Shown here: piece after piece, positions 1-10,635 of the stretch
How positions within the stretch are numbered: the first letter of the stretch is position 1
Layout: each line of letters opens with the position of its first letter
Assembly: GCA_905221605.1 (NCBI GenBank)
Contig: CAJNDS010002379.1
Coordinates: 561,001 to 625,000 of the forward strand
Origin: Symbiodinium natans
Taxonomy: Eukaryota; Sar; Dinophyceae; Suessiales; Symbiodiniaceae
DNA length: 64,000 nucleotides
Direction of reading: 5' to 3'
Made by a program: the position numbers and the translations under genes
Notes under the pieces: model-generated
What the model saw: the letters and a program-made list of their open reading frames with translations, nothing else
Told to the model about the DNA's origin: nothing
The model's database searches: none

Positions 1-200
1 AGGGTTTAGGGTTTAGGGTTTAAGGTTTAGGGTTTAGGGTTTAGGGTTTAGGGTTTAGGGTTTAGGGTTTAGGGGTTTAGGGGTTTAGGGGTTTAGGGGT
101 TTAGGGGTTTAGGGGTTTAGGGTTTAGGGTTTAGGGTTTAGGGTTTAGGGTTTAGGGTTTAGGGTTTAGGGTTTAGGGTTTAGGGTTTAGGGTTTAGGGC
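1..200 (+). repeat. Interstitial TTTAGGG array
   Basis: Head-to-tail TTTAGGG units with a run of TTTAGGGG variants at about 70-120. The G-rich strand reads left to right, which is the wrong polarity for a left chromosome end, so this is an internal tract. Confidence 0.95.
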
Positions 201-352
201 TTCGACGGTCCCGGTCTGAGTTTTTTTTAGGGCTTGGGGTCTGTACTCACAGCAAGTTCCCCCCTCAATTAGGTCCCCATGCTTTGGGTCCCCAATTGCT
301 TTAGGGTTTAGGGTTTAGGGTTTAGGATTTAGGGTTTAGGGTTTGGGGTTTA

Positions 353-491
353 CTTGGAGGTTCATGGTACTTATTCACCAATCATAACTGTACTATAACC
401 CACTTATAAGCCCCTGAAGTGCCCTAATATGTTTCTAAGTACAGTTATAGGTACAGCTATAATTGGCAAGTACGTACCAGGAACCTCCAAG
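353..491. mobile_element. Palindromic element, family A copy 1
   Basis: Terminal inverted repeats: CTTGGAGGTTCATGGTAC at the left and its near-complement at the right. Related copies lie at 9773 and 18063. There is no coding capacity, as in a MITE. A homopolymer A run follows at about 507-536. Confidence 0.6.
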
Positions 492-501
492 TGCGGCACC
501 C

Positions 502-537
<36 letters not shown>

Positions 538-882
538 GGACCCAAAAAAATGTACAAGGTCAACCTCCTATTGAGGGTTTAGGGCTTAGGGCTCAGGGTT
601 TACAAGCCTATGACCCACAGAGTTTCCATAGAATTCCTCACAGCATGTACTCTAGAGGATGCTATATAACATGCGATTGTACCTTGTATCCCGCATGTAG
701 TATGTTAAGCCCTAAGCCCTGAGCCCTGTGCCTAAGCCCTGAGCCCGAGGCCCTAAGCCCTAAGCCCTAAGCCCTAGAAATCCTAAACCTGAACCACCCG
801 GGATCTCGTCTTTGAGTCAGCATCAGCATGGGAGTTCATACTCCATCCTGAAGCCAAAAGACGACCACGACAGGGAGCTGAA

Positions 883-1122
883 CTACTCAGCGAGAGTCGA
901 GCTCAGGTGGTGTTGCGGCTCATATAGGCATTTTGCAGTTCTGTTGCTCGCTGCGCCTGCAGCAGGTTCTGGTTGCTTCTGAACCAGATTCCGAGGCACG
1001 GCGATGTCAAGCATGGACACAGGCGCTTCGGCACTAATGCCCATTGCCAGGGGCCCCATCGCCGCTGAGCCCAAAGGCGGCCCGATCGCGGGCCACCCAC
1101 TTTGCAGTGGACCCCTTCCCAT
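883..1122 (-). CDS. Possible terminal exon, unknown protein
   Basis: A minus-strand frame stays open for 79 codons and ends at a TAG; an overlapping frame is also open. It is flanked by CCCTAAA tracts. The product is not recognised and the choice between the two frames is unsettled. Confidence 0.25.
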   Translation of the reverse strand: MGRGPLQSGWPAIGPPLGSAAMGPLAMGISAEAPVSMLDIAVPRNLVQKQPEPAAGAASNRTAKCLYEPQHHLSSTLAE

Positions 1123-1348
1123 AGCGCGAAATGAACCCTAAACCGAAATCCTAAAACCAAAAGCCTTAACCCACATCCTACACCCCTAATTAAACCCTAA
1201 ACCCCAAACCCCAAACCCTAAACCCCCAAACCCCCAAACCCCCAAACCCCCCAACCCCCAAACCCCAAACCCCAAAACATTAAACCCTAAACCCTAAACC
1301 CTGAACCCTAAACCCTAAACCCCAAACCCCAAACCCTAAACCCTAAAC

Positions 1349-1401
1349 CCTTGAAGACGAGACGCCATCCCCAACGAGCATGGTCTTCGAGATGTTGCGG
1401 C
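1349..1401 (-). CDS. Internal exon, unknown protein
   Basis: Reads RNISKTMLVGDGVSSSR after a pyrimidine-rich acceptor (tgcttgcgctgag). The donor is inside the adjoining telomeric tract (AGG|GTTTAGGG). It is 53 nt long, enters in phase 1 and leaves in phase 0. Third positions are mostly G/C. The product is not recognised. Confidence 0.45.
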
Positions 1402-1881
1402 CTCAGCGCAAGCACAATCCGGGCTTCTTACAGGTCTTGGTTGAGGGCTTAGGGTTTAGGGTTCAGGGTTCAGGGTTTTTAGGGTTTAGGGCTTGGAGAA
1501 TGGGGTTCAGGGTTTAGCGTTTACAGCAGGGTTTCGGCGGCGGGGGATCTAGAGTCTAGGGTTTGGAGATTGCAGTCTTCCGCAGGGTGGAGGGATGCAA
1601 CAATGATTACAGAACTCTGGGAGCACGCGTTTGAGGGGCAACTTCCCAAAAACAACCCCTCCGCATAGAGTTTTAGGGTTTAGGGTTTTAGGGTTTGGGG
1701 TTTAGGGTCCTGCGCCCCAAAACCATGTGTGAGTCATAGCGGGGCCCGGGCAGTAGTGGAAGGCGCTGTCGCTCTTGGCCTGACGTGGAAAGTCATCGGC
1801 GAATTTTGCGCCGGCATCGGTTTCACGTAGCAGTGTCGAGGGGCTTGGATCTAGCCGAGACAGCACCGGATTTCTCTATCT

Positions 1882-1990
1882 TAGGGTTACATGGTTCCTT
1901 CGTATGGGGCCGGAAGAGGGGACTTATATATACCCGATACAACCCAAGGGCCCATACTTCAGAACCCTTGAAAGGAGGTAAGAGACCATG
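1882..1990. mobile_element. Palindromic element, family G copy
   Basis: Starts with TTAGGGTTACATGG and has an internal block (cccatacttcagaaccctt..aaggaggtaag) shared with copies at 33537, 47842 and 62147. Non-coding. Confidence 0.5.
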
Positions 1991-2094
1991 TTAAGAAAAC
2001 ATAGATACCCTTAGACTCAAAACCCCCAAACCGAAACATGGACCCTTAAGTCTTAGGGTTTATGGCACGCAGCGTTTAGGGCTGATAGGCTTTA

Positions 2095-2265
2095 TAGGGT
2101 TAGGGTTTAGGGTTTAGGGTTTAGGGTTAGGGTTTAGGGTTTAGGGTTTAGGGTTTAGGGTTTAGGGTTTAGGGTTTAGGGTTTAGGGTTTAGGGTTTAG
2201 GGTTTAGGGTTTAGGGTTTAGGGTTTAGGGTTTAGGGTTTACGGTTTAGGGTTTCAGGTTTAGGG
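2095..2265 (+). repeat. TTTAGGG array
   Basis: About 24 mostly perfect units with a few point variants. Confidence 0.95.
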
Positions 2266-2926
2266 GGCAAAATCACAAATCGCTGCCTGCGACACGACCA
2301 GCCGGGACAGTATAGCCTCAAGGGGAGCAGTGTAGCCTACCTTTGGAATAGACCCTGGAAAAAAAGTATATACTTTTTAGGGTTTAGGGTTTAGGGTTTA
2401 GGTATAAGTAGCTATAGTAGGAACCCAGAACCAAAAAAAGCATTAAAGTACAGTACTCCAAAACCCAGGTAGGGCTTAGGGTGGCTTTGCCAACGCCAGC
2501 TAGGCACCCATCCACTCCTGATTGGGGCTTCACAATCCGAAACATTGAGCACACACACACACATCATTTTTCATCTATAGTTTTTTTTTTTGGGGGGGGG
2601 GGGGCGGTTTCTCCCTGTCTCACCCTTAAAGTCGTTCCTTGGGCGCTCTCTTCACGGTGTTCACTGCGTTTACTTGTAATTAATACACACACAAAACCGC
2701 AACCCAGTGTTGCATCAGGGCTTTTGGGGTCTAAGGCTTCGGGCTTAAATCTCGAAGCTATTTTGAGGACGTGATAAAAGCCTGTAAGTTCTTCCATAAG
2801 GTTTTGGATTCTGTCCGTTCCGAAAAAGCCCCCGCAAGAACATTCAGATGACATGTCGGGTCCCCAGACCAACCCCGAACCTATGGTACATATCAGGGTC
2901 CTATCTAAGGGTTCTACCTTGGACCC

Positions 2927-3040
2927 TTAAGGTTGTACCCTTGGGTTTTGGGGTCCCGTTTTAAAGCATCTTTCAGGGAATATAAGGGCCATATTAGGAG
3001 TATACTAAGGAGAACCTTTAGGGCTACGAGTCTTCATCCC
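2927..3040. mobile_element. Palindromic element, family L copy 1
   Basis: Shares AAGGTTGTACCCTTG, a ggggtcccg-like centre and tacgagtcttcatccctt with the copy at 16368, in the same order and orientation. Non-coding. Confidence 0.5.
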
Positions 3041-3064
3041 TTGGTCCTAACCCAGAGCATCTAT

Positions 3065-3174
3065 GCTAGACCCAAGAGTAACGTAACCTAGGAATAAAAG
3101 TGTGCTCTTTTTGATTTACAGGGGCTTGTACGAGAACCTAACCCCCCCAAAAAAAGGGCGGAATAAGGCCAAAA
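3065..3174. mobile_element. Element family E, partial copy
   Basis: Begins CTAGACCCAAGAGTAAC..CCTAGGAATAAAAG and ends near ggaataaggcc, matching the fuller copies at 19120 and 38869. Confidence 0.5.
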
Positions 3175-3512
3175 ACCTTGATATCATCCATGGTGCCAGT
3201 ACATCCGTTGCGCAGAGCATCCTAGCTGCGCAACCCTCAACCCCAAGCACCGAGTTGGTTCATTTCCGGCTTCCTTGTCGCAGTTTCGGGTTTCGGGTTT
3301 CGGGCTTCGGGTTTAAGGTTTAGGGCTGGGGTTTAGGGCGGTTTCGGGAGAAGGGCACCAGTCGCAAAAGGCTTTGGTGTCTTTTAAGGACTGCGATCAC
3401 TCGAGGGCGTCTCGCCAAGAACTCCTTGCATGCGCAGAAAAGCCACAGCTTTCATCTACCAGTGTTTAGGGTTTAGGGGTCAGGGTTAGGGTTTACAAAA
3501 ACAATAACCCCC

Positions 3513-3625
3513 ATATCTTACTTCTCCAATAACCAAGGGGAAAAAAGGTTAAACTTTATTATTCCTACCAAATAAGGAAGCCCAACAAGCTTAAAGTTCA
3601 ACTATTGGCTAAGTAAGATGATATC
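3513..3625. mobile_element. Palindromic element (family M)
   Basis: Inverted termini ATATCTTACTTCTCCAATA and TATTGGCTAAGTAAGATGAT. It lies in an intron between exon candidates and begins a few bases beyond a GTAAGG donor. Confidence 0.5.
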
Positions 3626-3630
3626 CTTAC

Positions 3631-3778
3631 AAGGAAGCACATTGTGTTTTTAGGAAGAAGTTTGGACCAATGCAAAGTGCTGTCCAACTTCGGGCGTTGG
3701 AGGCAAGACAAAGCAATCCAGAAACCCTTAACGCAGAAAACCCAACGAAAATCACGTTCGAAGCATAAAGTGTCCAGG
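3631..3778 (-). CDS. Internal exon, hydrophobic protein segment
   Basis: A 148-nt block with acceptor tttgaaag and a strong donor TTCCTT|GTAAGG. Entering in phase 1, which matches the exon just upstream, it reads a hydrophobic stretch (WTLYASNVIFVGFSALRVSG..) that suggests membrane segments. A second minus frame (LDTLCFERDFRWVF..) is also open, so the frame is not settled. Confidence 0.4.
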
Positions 3779-3838
3779 CTTTCAAAGATTTCGGGGTTTA
3801 GGGTTTAGGGTTTAGGGCTCAGGGTTGTCGTTTCCAAC

Positions 3839-3886
3839 CTGGAACATCATTACGGAAAGTGGTTAGGCCCTGCTGGCCCGATGACA
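3839..3886 (-). CDS. Internal exon, unknown protein
   Basis: Acceptor gtcggttttcag, donor CCAG|GTTGG, 48 nt, phase 1 to 1. Reads SSGQQGLTTFRNDVP. It joins in phase to the exon at 3778-3631 across a short intron made largely of telomeric repeat. Confidence 0.45.
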
Positions 3887-4855
3887 CTGAAAACCGACAC
3901 CCTTGCATAAGAGGGTTTAGGGTTTAGGGTTTAGGGTTTAGGGTCATTGAAATCGCATTCTCGGGTAAGATTTGGGTTAGTGGTGTTCAGGGTTTGAAAA
4001 TATGTCTGCGACGGCACAGATGACACGCTAACCCTAAAAACCTTACACCCGAATACACCCTAAATCCTAAAAGCCTGACCGCCCTGGATCCCTCGAAAAT
4101 ACCGCAGACCTGAACCCCAAACCCTAAACCCTAAGCCCTAAACCCTAATGAGGCTCCAACACAGATGGTCTGGGGCCCGCACCTTGCGAGCCTGCACTCC
4201 ACAAAACCGAAACAGGCTTTAGCGGCTCGGGGGCCCACTTGAACTTTTAGGGCTTAGGGTTTAGGGTTTAGGGTTTAAGGAGATCCTAAGGGCCATGTAG
4301 TTCGCACTTGATCGGGGGTACAGGGTTTAGGGTTTAGGGTAATTAGAGGGTAACTACAGGCTATGGTTCGTAATGTCGTTTGGGGTTTAAGGGTTGAGCG
4401 CCCTGGGCTCATATGCCCCCAAGAAGGCAGTCAGTAGATGTATGTGCGAAAACCCTCCCGAAGGTTCTTCCTGCGGTCCCTAGTGTAGGGTCCCTAAACA
4501 CTGAACCCTGCTAGCAGTGTAGGTCTTCATAGCAAGAACTTTAACCCCTCAAACCTGAATCCCTAAGCCCTGCACCCCTAAACCCTAAACCTTAACCCTA
4601 TAAAGCCGATAAACCCTATAAACCCTCAACCCTATAAACCGTAAGCCCAAAACCCTAAACCCTACCCATAAACCACAACACCCCTCGTTAAGCCCTAAAC
4701 CCCTAAGCCCCTACTTAAAGGATGATGGCACTTAGGTCTCTTTTAAACCCTGAACCCGAACCCCTGCCCTACCCCAGGGCGGCAAGGACCCTCCAGTTTA
4801 GGGTTGGCTAGGGTTGAGGCTCTTGGGGGAGTCCGGGTTTGACTGTGCTTAGGGC

Positions 4856-4995
4856 TTAGGGGCCTCGGCTGTTTTGGCGGCGCAGTGCCTTGTTTTTGCG
4901 GTGCCAACAGGAGCAGCACAGAGCACAAAAGCTTCCCTCGCAGTCTGCACAAGTGCGCACGCCAAGCGGCAGAAGGAGCTCCACGGAGGGAGACT
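4856..4995 (-). CDS. Terminal exon with B-box-like zinc finger
   Basis: 140 nt, entering in phase 1 after acceptor aaaaattccag and ending in TAA. The segment VRTCADCEGSFCALCCSCWH has the Cys/His spacing of a B-box or related small zinc-binding fold, which usually mediates protein or RNA contacts. That assignment is by motif only. Upstream exons were not joined. Overlapping frames on both strands are also open, but only this one gives a recognisable motif. Confidence 0.45.
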
Positions 4996-5358
4996 CTGGA
5001 ATTTTTGGGGCTTTAGAGCGTAGACCTGCTGGTAGTAGCCGAAAACGTGCCCAGCCCTTAAACAATCGACATATCCTAAAGCATTAAGCCCTAAACCCTT
5101 CCACCCCAAGCCCTGCAACCTATAGACTTCCCCCTAAGCCGGTAACCGAACCGCAAGTGCGAGGGGGATCTGCCCTGAACGTCTACGGCCTCGGGTTGTT
5201 TAGGGTTTGGGGTTGAGAGTTTGAGGTTGAGGTTTTGGGATCTGGGGCGTAGGCGTTGGGGTTTTTGGGGCTGAAAGGCCCAATGTGGAGGATGCGAGTC
5301 TGGGCAGAGCGGCCTCCTTCAACCCTAAACCCTCACCTGCTCAACTCTGTATAGCTAC

Positions 5359-5400
5359 TCATGTTCCTGTTTCAGAAGCCATAGATGCCTGCCTCTTCAA
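5359..5400 (-). CDS. Possible terminal exon, unknown
   Basis: Strong acceptor (gtgtttggtattctacag), then LKRQASMASETGT and a TGA stop. A plus-strand frame over the same bases is also open. The product is not recognised. Confidence 0.3.
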   Translation of the reverse strand: MKRQASMASETGT

Positions 5401-5604
5401 CTGTAGAATACCAAACACCCTGATAAGGATCCACATAAAGAAAAAAAATGGGGGTCTTGGAGCCTTGGGTCGAGATTGCACTGGCATAAATGTGTAGGAA
5501 AGATGAAAGGTATTACAAGGCCTCTGTACGGGTTTAGGTTTAGGGTGTAGGGTTTAGGGCTGACGGGTGGGGGGGGAGGGGGAGGGGGGGGAGGGGTGAT
5601 TTTT

Positions 5605-5651
5605 TTGATATATATATATATATATATATATCTGATATATATATATATATG

Positions 5652-5682
<31 letters not shown>

Positions 5683-5960
5683 TTATTTATTTATATTTAT
5701 ATTTATATTTATTTATATTTATATTCATGTTTCAATTAATTTATGTATTTATATTTATGTTTTTATCTATATTATATTTGCATTTATATTTGTATTTTTC
5801 TTTATATTTATATTTATATTTTTATATCTATATTTATATTTATATCTATATTTATATTTATATTTACTGATGTATTTATATCTTTATTCAACTATATTTA
5901 TACATATCAAAAATAAACACACATGTATATATATATATATATAGATACAGATAGATACGC
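5605..5960. repeat. AT-rich microsatellite: (TA)n and TATTTA repeats
   Basis: TA dinucleotide runs followed by degenerate ATTTAT hexamers, preceded by a G-rich run at 5566-5598. It lies next to the transposase relics. Confidence 0.9.
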
Positions 5961-5999
5961 GCTACCCCGCGCGCCCACGTTCAGCATGGTTTACAGATA

Positions 6000-6651
6000 T
6001 AAAGATAAAGTTTAACCTCAAGGTGCAGGCGAGATCCATCGGATGAACAAGGATCAGCGTGCAATATGTATCAAGAATCCTGGCCAATTTCCGATGCGAC
6101 GATGCTTGCGAAGCCTGGCATAGTTCGGGGCGAGCCAGGTCCACTTGCCATCCTTCTTGACACGCCTTTTGCAATGGACTACGCGATCGTGGAGAACGCC
6201 TGAGATCCTGGCCTTGTGCGACTTCGCCGAATCAGCGCACAAATGACTTTGCGTCTTGCGATCTCGGCACCGATAGTCTGCCACTCCATCTTCCGAATGC
6301 ATCCCTCTCTGCACCACACCTGCCCTCTTCCCACATTGCCGTCTCGCTCGCCCTTCTTCGTGATCAGGTGCTTCAGGTTCGGACTCTGAGAGATGTCTCG
6401 CTTGTCAGATGCCATGGCCGTAGCCTTTTGGCCTTTGAGGACAGAGAATTCAACAGCACGCCAATGGAACACCGCGGGCACTTCTTGCCTGTCCAATTGA
6501 GGAGCATGTTGTCAGCAATCAAGAGTTCGACGATGCTCCTCTCGTCCGCATTCTGCAGCTCCGGAAGTGTTCGTTTCCACTTTGCTTGATCTTTGCGACG
6601 CCACGTGGCCCCACGGCGGCTTTCTCCCAAGTGCACTTGATGGATAGCCAC
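6000..6651 (-). pseudogene. ISXO2/IS1595-like transposase relic, copy 2
   Basis: Reading down the minus strand, an N-terminal part gives LIADNMLLNWTGKKCPRC near 6480-6530, a CxxC zinc-ribbon start. After an apparent internal deletion come DSAKSHKARISGVLHD (D at about 6233) and VVHCKRRVKKDGKWTW. These match, from my knowledge of the family, the zinc ribbon and the second catalytic-Asp region of ISXO2-like DDE transposases widespread in dinoflagellates. Several frame changes are needed to follow it, and the C-terminus after 6054 is lost. It is dead. Family assignment rests on recalled motif patterns, not a search. Confidence 0.7.
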
Positions 6652-6689
6652 TCTTGGTTCTTCAATGAAGATGACATGAAGTCATTGTC

Positions 6690-7440
6690 ATGGCGTACGT
6701 ACGATGCTGCGCATGTACTCCCCCAAGAGCTGACCTGCACAAACCCACAAATCCTCATTTCGCTCCGGATTTGAGATGTCAGTTCTTTGGAAGAAGCCTT
6801 TGCAGCCTGGTTGAGGCGAAGCTGATCTTTGATAAAGCACCACGCTCTATCAAGAATCTGTGTCCCACTCTTCGTCTTGATGATGGTGCCGTTCGGGAGC
6901 TTGTGGCTGTTGATTCTGACGAAGCCGGGTTTCACCCACACATATTTGCCGTTGCTTCTTCACTTTGCGCTTCTTGCGCACCACAGCATCGTGAAGCATG
7001 CCAAGCACTTTCGTGCGACGTGAACGTGCTGAGTCGGTACGCAGGACGACGCGGCGATCCTTCAATCACTTCAGGGCCACATGGGCTTCCAGTCAACCTT
7101 GCGAATCAATCTTTCATTCGATCCAGCAAGAACATATGCTACCATCTAGGCAGATCTTATATGTCTAGCCTCCAGCCAGACATAAGCCACTGGTACCCTT
7201 GTGGCAGACACATTGCGCGAGAGCATATACAAGTGTCTCTCACGAACGATCCCACTCGAGCTTGGAGCCTTTGATGGTCATCTGCATTTTGTACGCAACG
7301 CGGCGCCTCTTCTGATGCGAACGACCTTCAGGCCTTCCACGCATGGGGCCAAGAGGCTTGTTATATACAGCCTGGGTTGTACGTGGCAAAAGCCTGTATG
7401 TCACATTCTTCAAACCTTTCCCGTGTGTAAAGACCAACTA
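6690..7440 (-). pseudogene. ISXO2/IS1595-like transposase relic, copy 1
   Basis: Moving down the minus strand, recognisable blocks appear in order: an ERLIRKVDWKPM block (about 7100), then DRRVVLRTDSARS (7030-7060) with the catalytic-type Asp, LHDAVVRKKRKVKK, then in another frame MWVKPGFVRINSHKLPNG, KSGTQILDRAW and FIKDQLRLNQ (6800-6941), and in a third frame NEDLWVCAGQLLGEYM before a stop near 6690. The order fits a DDE transposase of the ISXO2 group. At least three frame changes and in-frame stops show that it is a pseudogene. It lies head-to-tail with the relic at 6000-6651. Confidence 0.75.
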
Positions 7441-7849
7441 CATGCACGTATATTGGGGTCAGCCATCATGCCCGTCAGCAACTTGCGTGAGCTGAAGCAC
7501 ACGCGCACGCCGTTTCCAGGGATTTCCCTTACGCCCGACACACGGGCTGATCGCTTCATTCTGTTAACTTGCTAAGTGTCGCGACTCGAGCATACAGACG
7601 CTGCAGTAGAAGAATATGGTCTTCAAGAGGGTGCGTGGTTATAACCGAAGACAGCAGCCGAGGCGCCATAGATATTTTATGCAGGTATCGTATATTCAAC
7701 AAGTACACCCTGCTATAGTCGTTGATATATACTCGCTTGTTATTGTACTTACAATGGGACATGTGTACATAATACATATGAAGACTCCACGACGGAATCA
7801 ATTGCCATCCAGGTACCCGGGCAGGATCAAATTTAAGAATTAAACCATT

Positions 7850-8350
7850 AAACCAATGGTTTTCCTCTTATGAAAGTTCTTAAACCAATGGTTTTTCCCC
7901 CTATGGAAATAGGCCATGAAGCCATCAACCATTAAACCAATAAACCATTCAACCAATGGTTTTCCCCTATGGTAATAGGCCAGAAAACAATAGGGTGAAA
8001 TAATTGGTTTAATGGTTTCATGGTTTAATGGTTTTAATGGTTTAATGGTTTTAATGGTTTTAATGGTTTAATGGTTTAATGGTTTAATGGTTTAATGGTT
8101 TAATGGCTTAATGGCTTAATGGTTTAATGGTACAATGGTTTAATGGTACAGTGGGGATTCTCATAGAGAAATATGATTGGTTTAATGGTTTAATGGTTTG
8201 ATGGTTTAATGGTTTAATGGTGTAAGGGGAATTCTCATATGGGAGGAATGATTGGTTTAATGTTTTAATGCTTTGATGCTTCAAGGGGGATTCTCATATG
8301 GGGGAAATGACTGGTTAAAAGGTTTAAGGGGGATTCTCACACGAGGGAAA
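7850..8350 (+). repeat. TTTAATGG repeat array (non-telomeric octamer)
   Basis: Densest at about 8000-8220: units of TTTAATGG or TTTTAATGG with GGATTCTCATA interruptions. The left part carries the complement (CCATTAAACC). It resembles the telomere unit in length and T/G bias but has a different core, and directly follows the transposase relics. Confidence 0.85.
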
Positions 8351-8379
8351 TGATTCGATACATATGTATACATATAGAC

Positions 8380-8487
8380 CATGTAAGCCGTCTATTGATA
8401 GACAAGAATGTTCTTTGAAGCCGCCAGGCGGAGGCGCAGAGAAGCTTCCAGCTGTGAATCGCGTGGCAGTTGTCCACCGGGGCATAG
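8380..8487 (-). CDS. Internal exon, unknown protein
   Basis: A very good acceptor (gctctgacttccacag), then MPRWTTATRFTAGSFSAPPP and a further 15 residues to a donor CATG|GTCTATATG. 108 nt, phase 1 to 1. A second frame is also open but has lower third-position GC. The product is not recognised. Confidence 0.45.
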
Positions 8488-8703
8488 CTGTGGAAGTCAG
8501 AGCGCTGATGAAAGCTGAAACCCTACACCCTAAACCCTAAACCTTAAACCCTAAACCCTCAACCCTAAACCCTAACCCCTAACCCCTAACCCTAGACGAC
8601 TGCTGATGCAACTTGGGGTTTAGGGTTGGAGACTCACAACCTCAGACCGGGTAAACCTAAGTTTAAGGCCACCCTCGCATAAGAAACAAAACCAGCTAAA
8701 CCC

Positions 8704-8792
8704 TCTACAAGAGTAACCTAGGAACAAAAGGTGCCCTAAACCCTGAAACCTAAAACCTAAACCCTAAACCCTAAAACCTAAAGGAATAAGGG
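8704..8792. mobile_element. Element family E, copy split by telomere-like repeats
   Basis: The left end caagagtaacctaggaac and the right block ggaataagggcc match family E, but the centre is replaced by CCCTAAA-type units. Confidence 0.45.
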
Positions 8793-9772
8793 CCTAAACC
8801 CTACACCCTGAACGATAGCAATCCACGTGAGGGTTGAGGGTTTGGGGTTTAGGGTTCAGGGTTTAGGGCTACTTACCCTACGTTCCTTCACATCTCACCA
8901 CGTTACTGCCGGAGCCCCTAAAGCCCTATACACCCTAAACCAGAAACCGTCTAAAAGCCTAAACCCCGAGCCTCAAGCCCCAAACTTGTGGCGACTACTT
9001 GTGTATGTTGGGGTTTCGGGTTGGGACTGCGACTTATGAGGTTACACCCAGAAATCAGTGGGTTTAAGTTGTGAGGGATTTGGGTTCAGAGCTCTTTAGA
9101 CTCCAGGGTGTACTGTGTAGGGTTTTGGAATTGATATTCATAGGGCTTCAGGGTTCAGGGTTTAGGGCCGTGTAGGGCAAATGGAGACTACGGGGCGGCA
9201 TCGTGTGGCCGGCATGTTAGCCCAACGCGATTCTTTCGTGTAGTAGGGAGTCCCGCAATATCAGCACGACGCAAACGAGGTGCCCACTCACAAGGGACAT
9301 GGCACCGTAAACCCTAAACCCGAAACCCTAAACCCTAAGGTAATTACAACACTGACCCTGGGCTCGCGGTTTATGAGTTTTCAGGCACTGCCTAACCCCA
9401 AGGCACAGAAGATACGGCCTACGGGCCTCAGGGAGCGGAAGCCACTAAACCTTGAGTCCTCTAAGCAACACTAAACCCTAAACCCTAAGGTATAGTAGGG
9501 GCAAGCCGAACGCTAACCATCATTGTTCATGGAAGGATTGGGCAATAATCTTGTCTGACCACAAGAAGGGGCCGCGTTAGCAATAAGTGGTCAAGGTCCT
9601 AAATTAGGTATGGGGCTTTCCCTGAGGGTCATTGTTCCTCTATAATATATACTTGGGCCTGAAAGGGTTTCTCATGCAGAAGCTTCGGTGCCCGAGGATA
9701 TATATATATATATGTATATACATATACATATATATATATATATGTATAGAGGTACATGGACCCTTAGATGTA

Positions 9773-9915
9773 CTTGGAAGTTCAGGGTACTTAGTAACAC
9801 ATTTTCCAGTGTAGCTATTTCCCACTTAACAGAACCTTAAGTACCCTAATAGGGTTACATTGGGTTATACGTACAGTTATAATTGGGTTACTGAGTAACT
9901 ACCATGAACCTCCAA
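9773..9915. mobile_element. Palindromic element, family A copy 2
   Basis: CTTGGAAGTTCAGGGTACTTAG at the left and its imperfect complement ending CCATGAACCTCCAAG at the right. A part copy of family H with a TA-repeat insert lies immediately to its left (about 9570-9770). Confidence 0.55.
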
Positions 9916-10349
9916 GTAGGGTTTAGGGCATCTTGAGGTATAGCAGCTCCACTGACTCAAAGCCACATGAAGTCTAAGAACGGTTCGTGTAGTAAGCGCC
10001 CCCGCCCCAGCCTGAATGATTAGAATAGGGTGTTGTGGGGTATTAAAGAGTAATGAAAAAGGGAGCAGAAACGAACATGGTCGTGCTTTTTTCATTTCCC
10101 CTTTTCCCTAAACCCTACAGTAGTGTTTGGGGTTTAGGGTTTACGGTTTAGGTTTGAGGGTGTACTGGTTGAGCGCGCTGAGCAGTTGGCTCTGAGGAGA
10201 ACTTCTGTGTACGCCTCCTAGACTCTCAAGCTTAAAGCCTGAAAGCCTTGACCCAATCGGTTTAGGGTTTAGGGTTTAGGGTTTAGGGTTTAGGGTTTAG
10301 GGTTTAGGGTTTAGAGTACCCTACATGCGAGAGCTCTTTCTACGGAGAC

Positions 10350-10414
10350 CTCGTTTCGCGCCAGTTTTGGCGACCCATCGCCGCGCAGAGAAGATTGGAT
10401 ACTTTCGCCGGGGG
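10350..10414 (-). CDS. Internal exon, unknown protein
   Basis: Acceptor ctgctgggtctgaaacag, donor ACGAG|GTCTCC, 65 nt, phase 0 to 2. Reads PPAKVSNLLCAAMGRQNWRE. All frames on both strands are open here. The minus strand was chosen because of its two good splice sites and its strong minus-strand neighbours. Confidence 0.4.
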
Positions 10415-10479
10415 CTGTTTCAGACCCAGCAGAAGGCTCAGCACGAGGACCGGTCACGAAACCCAGCAAGACCGGTAAT

Positions 10480-10560
10480 CCTGAACCCTAAACCCTAAAC
10501 CCTAAACCCTAAACCCTAAACCCTAAACCCTAAACCCTAAACCCTAAACCCTAAACCCTG
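10480..10560 (-). repeat. CCCTAAA array
   Basis: About 11 perfect units in the intron between the exon candidates at 10585 and 10414. A G-strand tract of similar size lies at 10258-10315 on the other side. Confidence 0.95.
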
Positions 10561-10584
10561 AGCCGAACCTCCCGGGGACTGTAC

Positions 10585-10635
10585 AGGAAACGTCGCCACC
10601 AGGATTCTGAGGAGCCGCCGGTGCACTACCATGTC
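10585..10635 (-). CDS. Internal exon, unknown protein
   Basis: Reads DMVVHRRLLRILVATFP between acceptor catataag and donor TTTCCT|GTACAG. 51 nt, phase 0 to 0, high third-position GC. It joins in phase to the exon at 10414. Confidence 0.45.

Noticed and set aside
1-200. The opening TTTAGGG array as a true chromosome end.
   Set aside because: Polarity is reversed for a left end, and dozens of similar tracts in both orientations occur throughout.
3362-3910. A plus-strand three-exon gene including a 27-nt intron made only of telomeric repeat (3796-3822).
   Set aside because: Phases could be made to fit, but minus-strand exons over the same bases have better splice sites (GTAAGG donor at 3630, ttttcag acceptor at 3887) and agree with the strand of every strong exon in the window.
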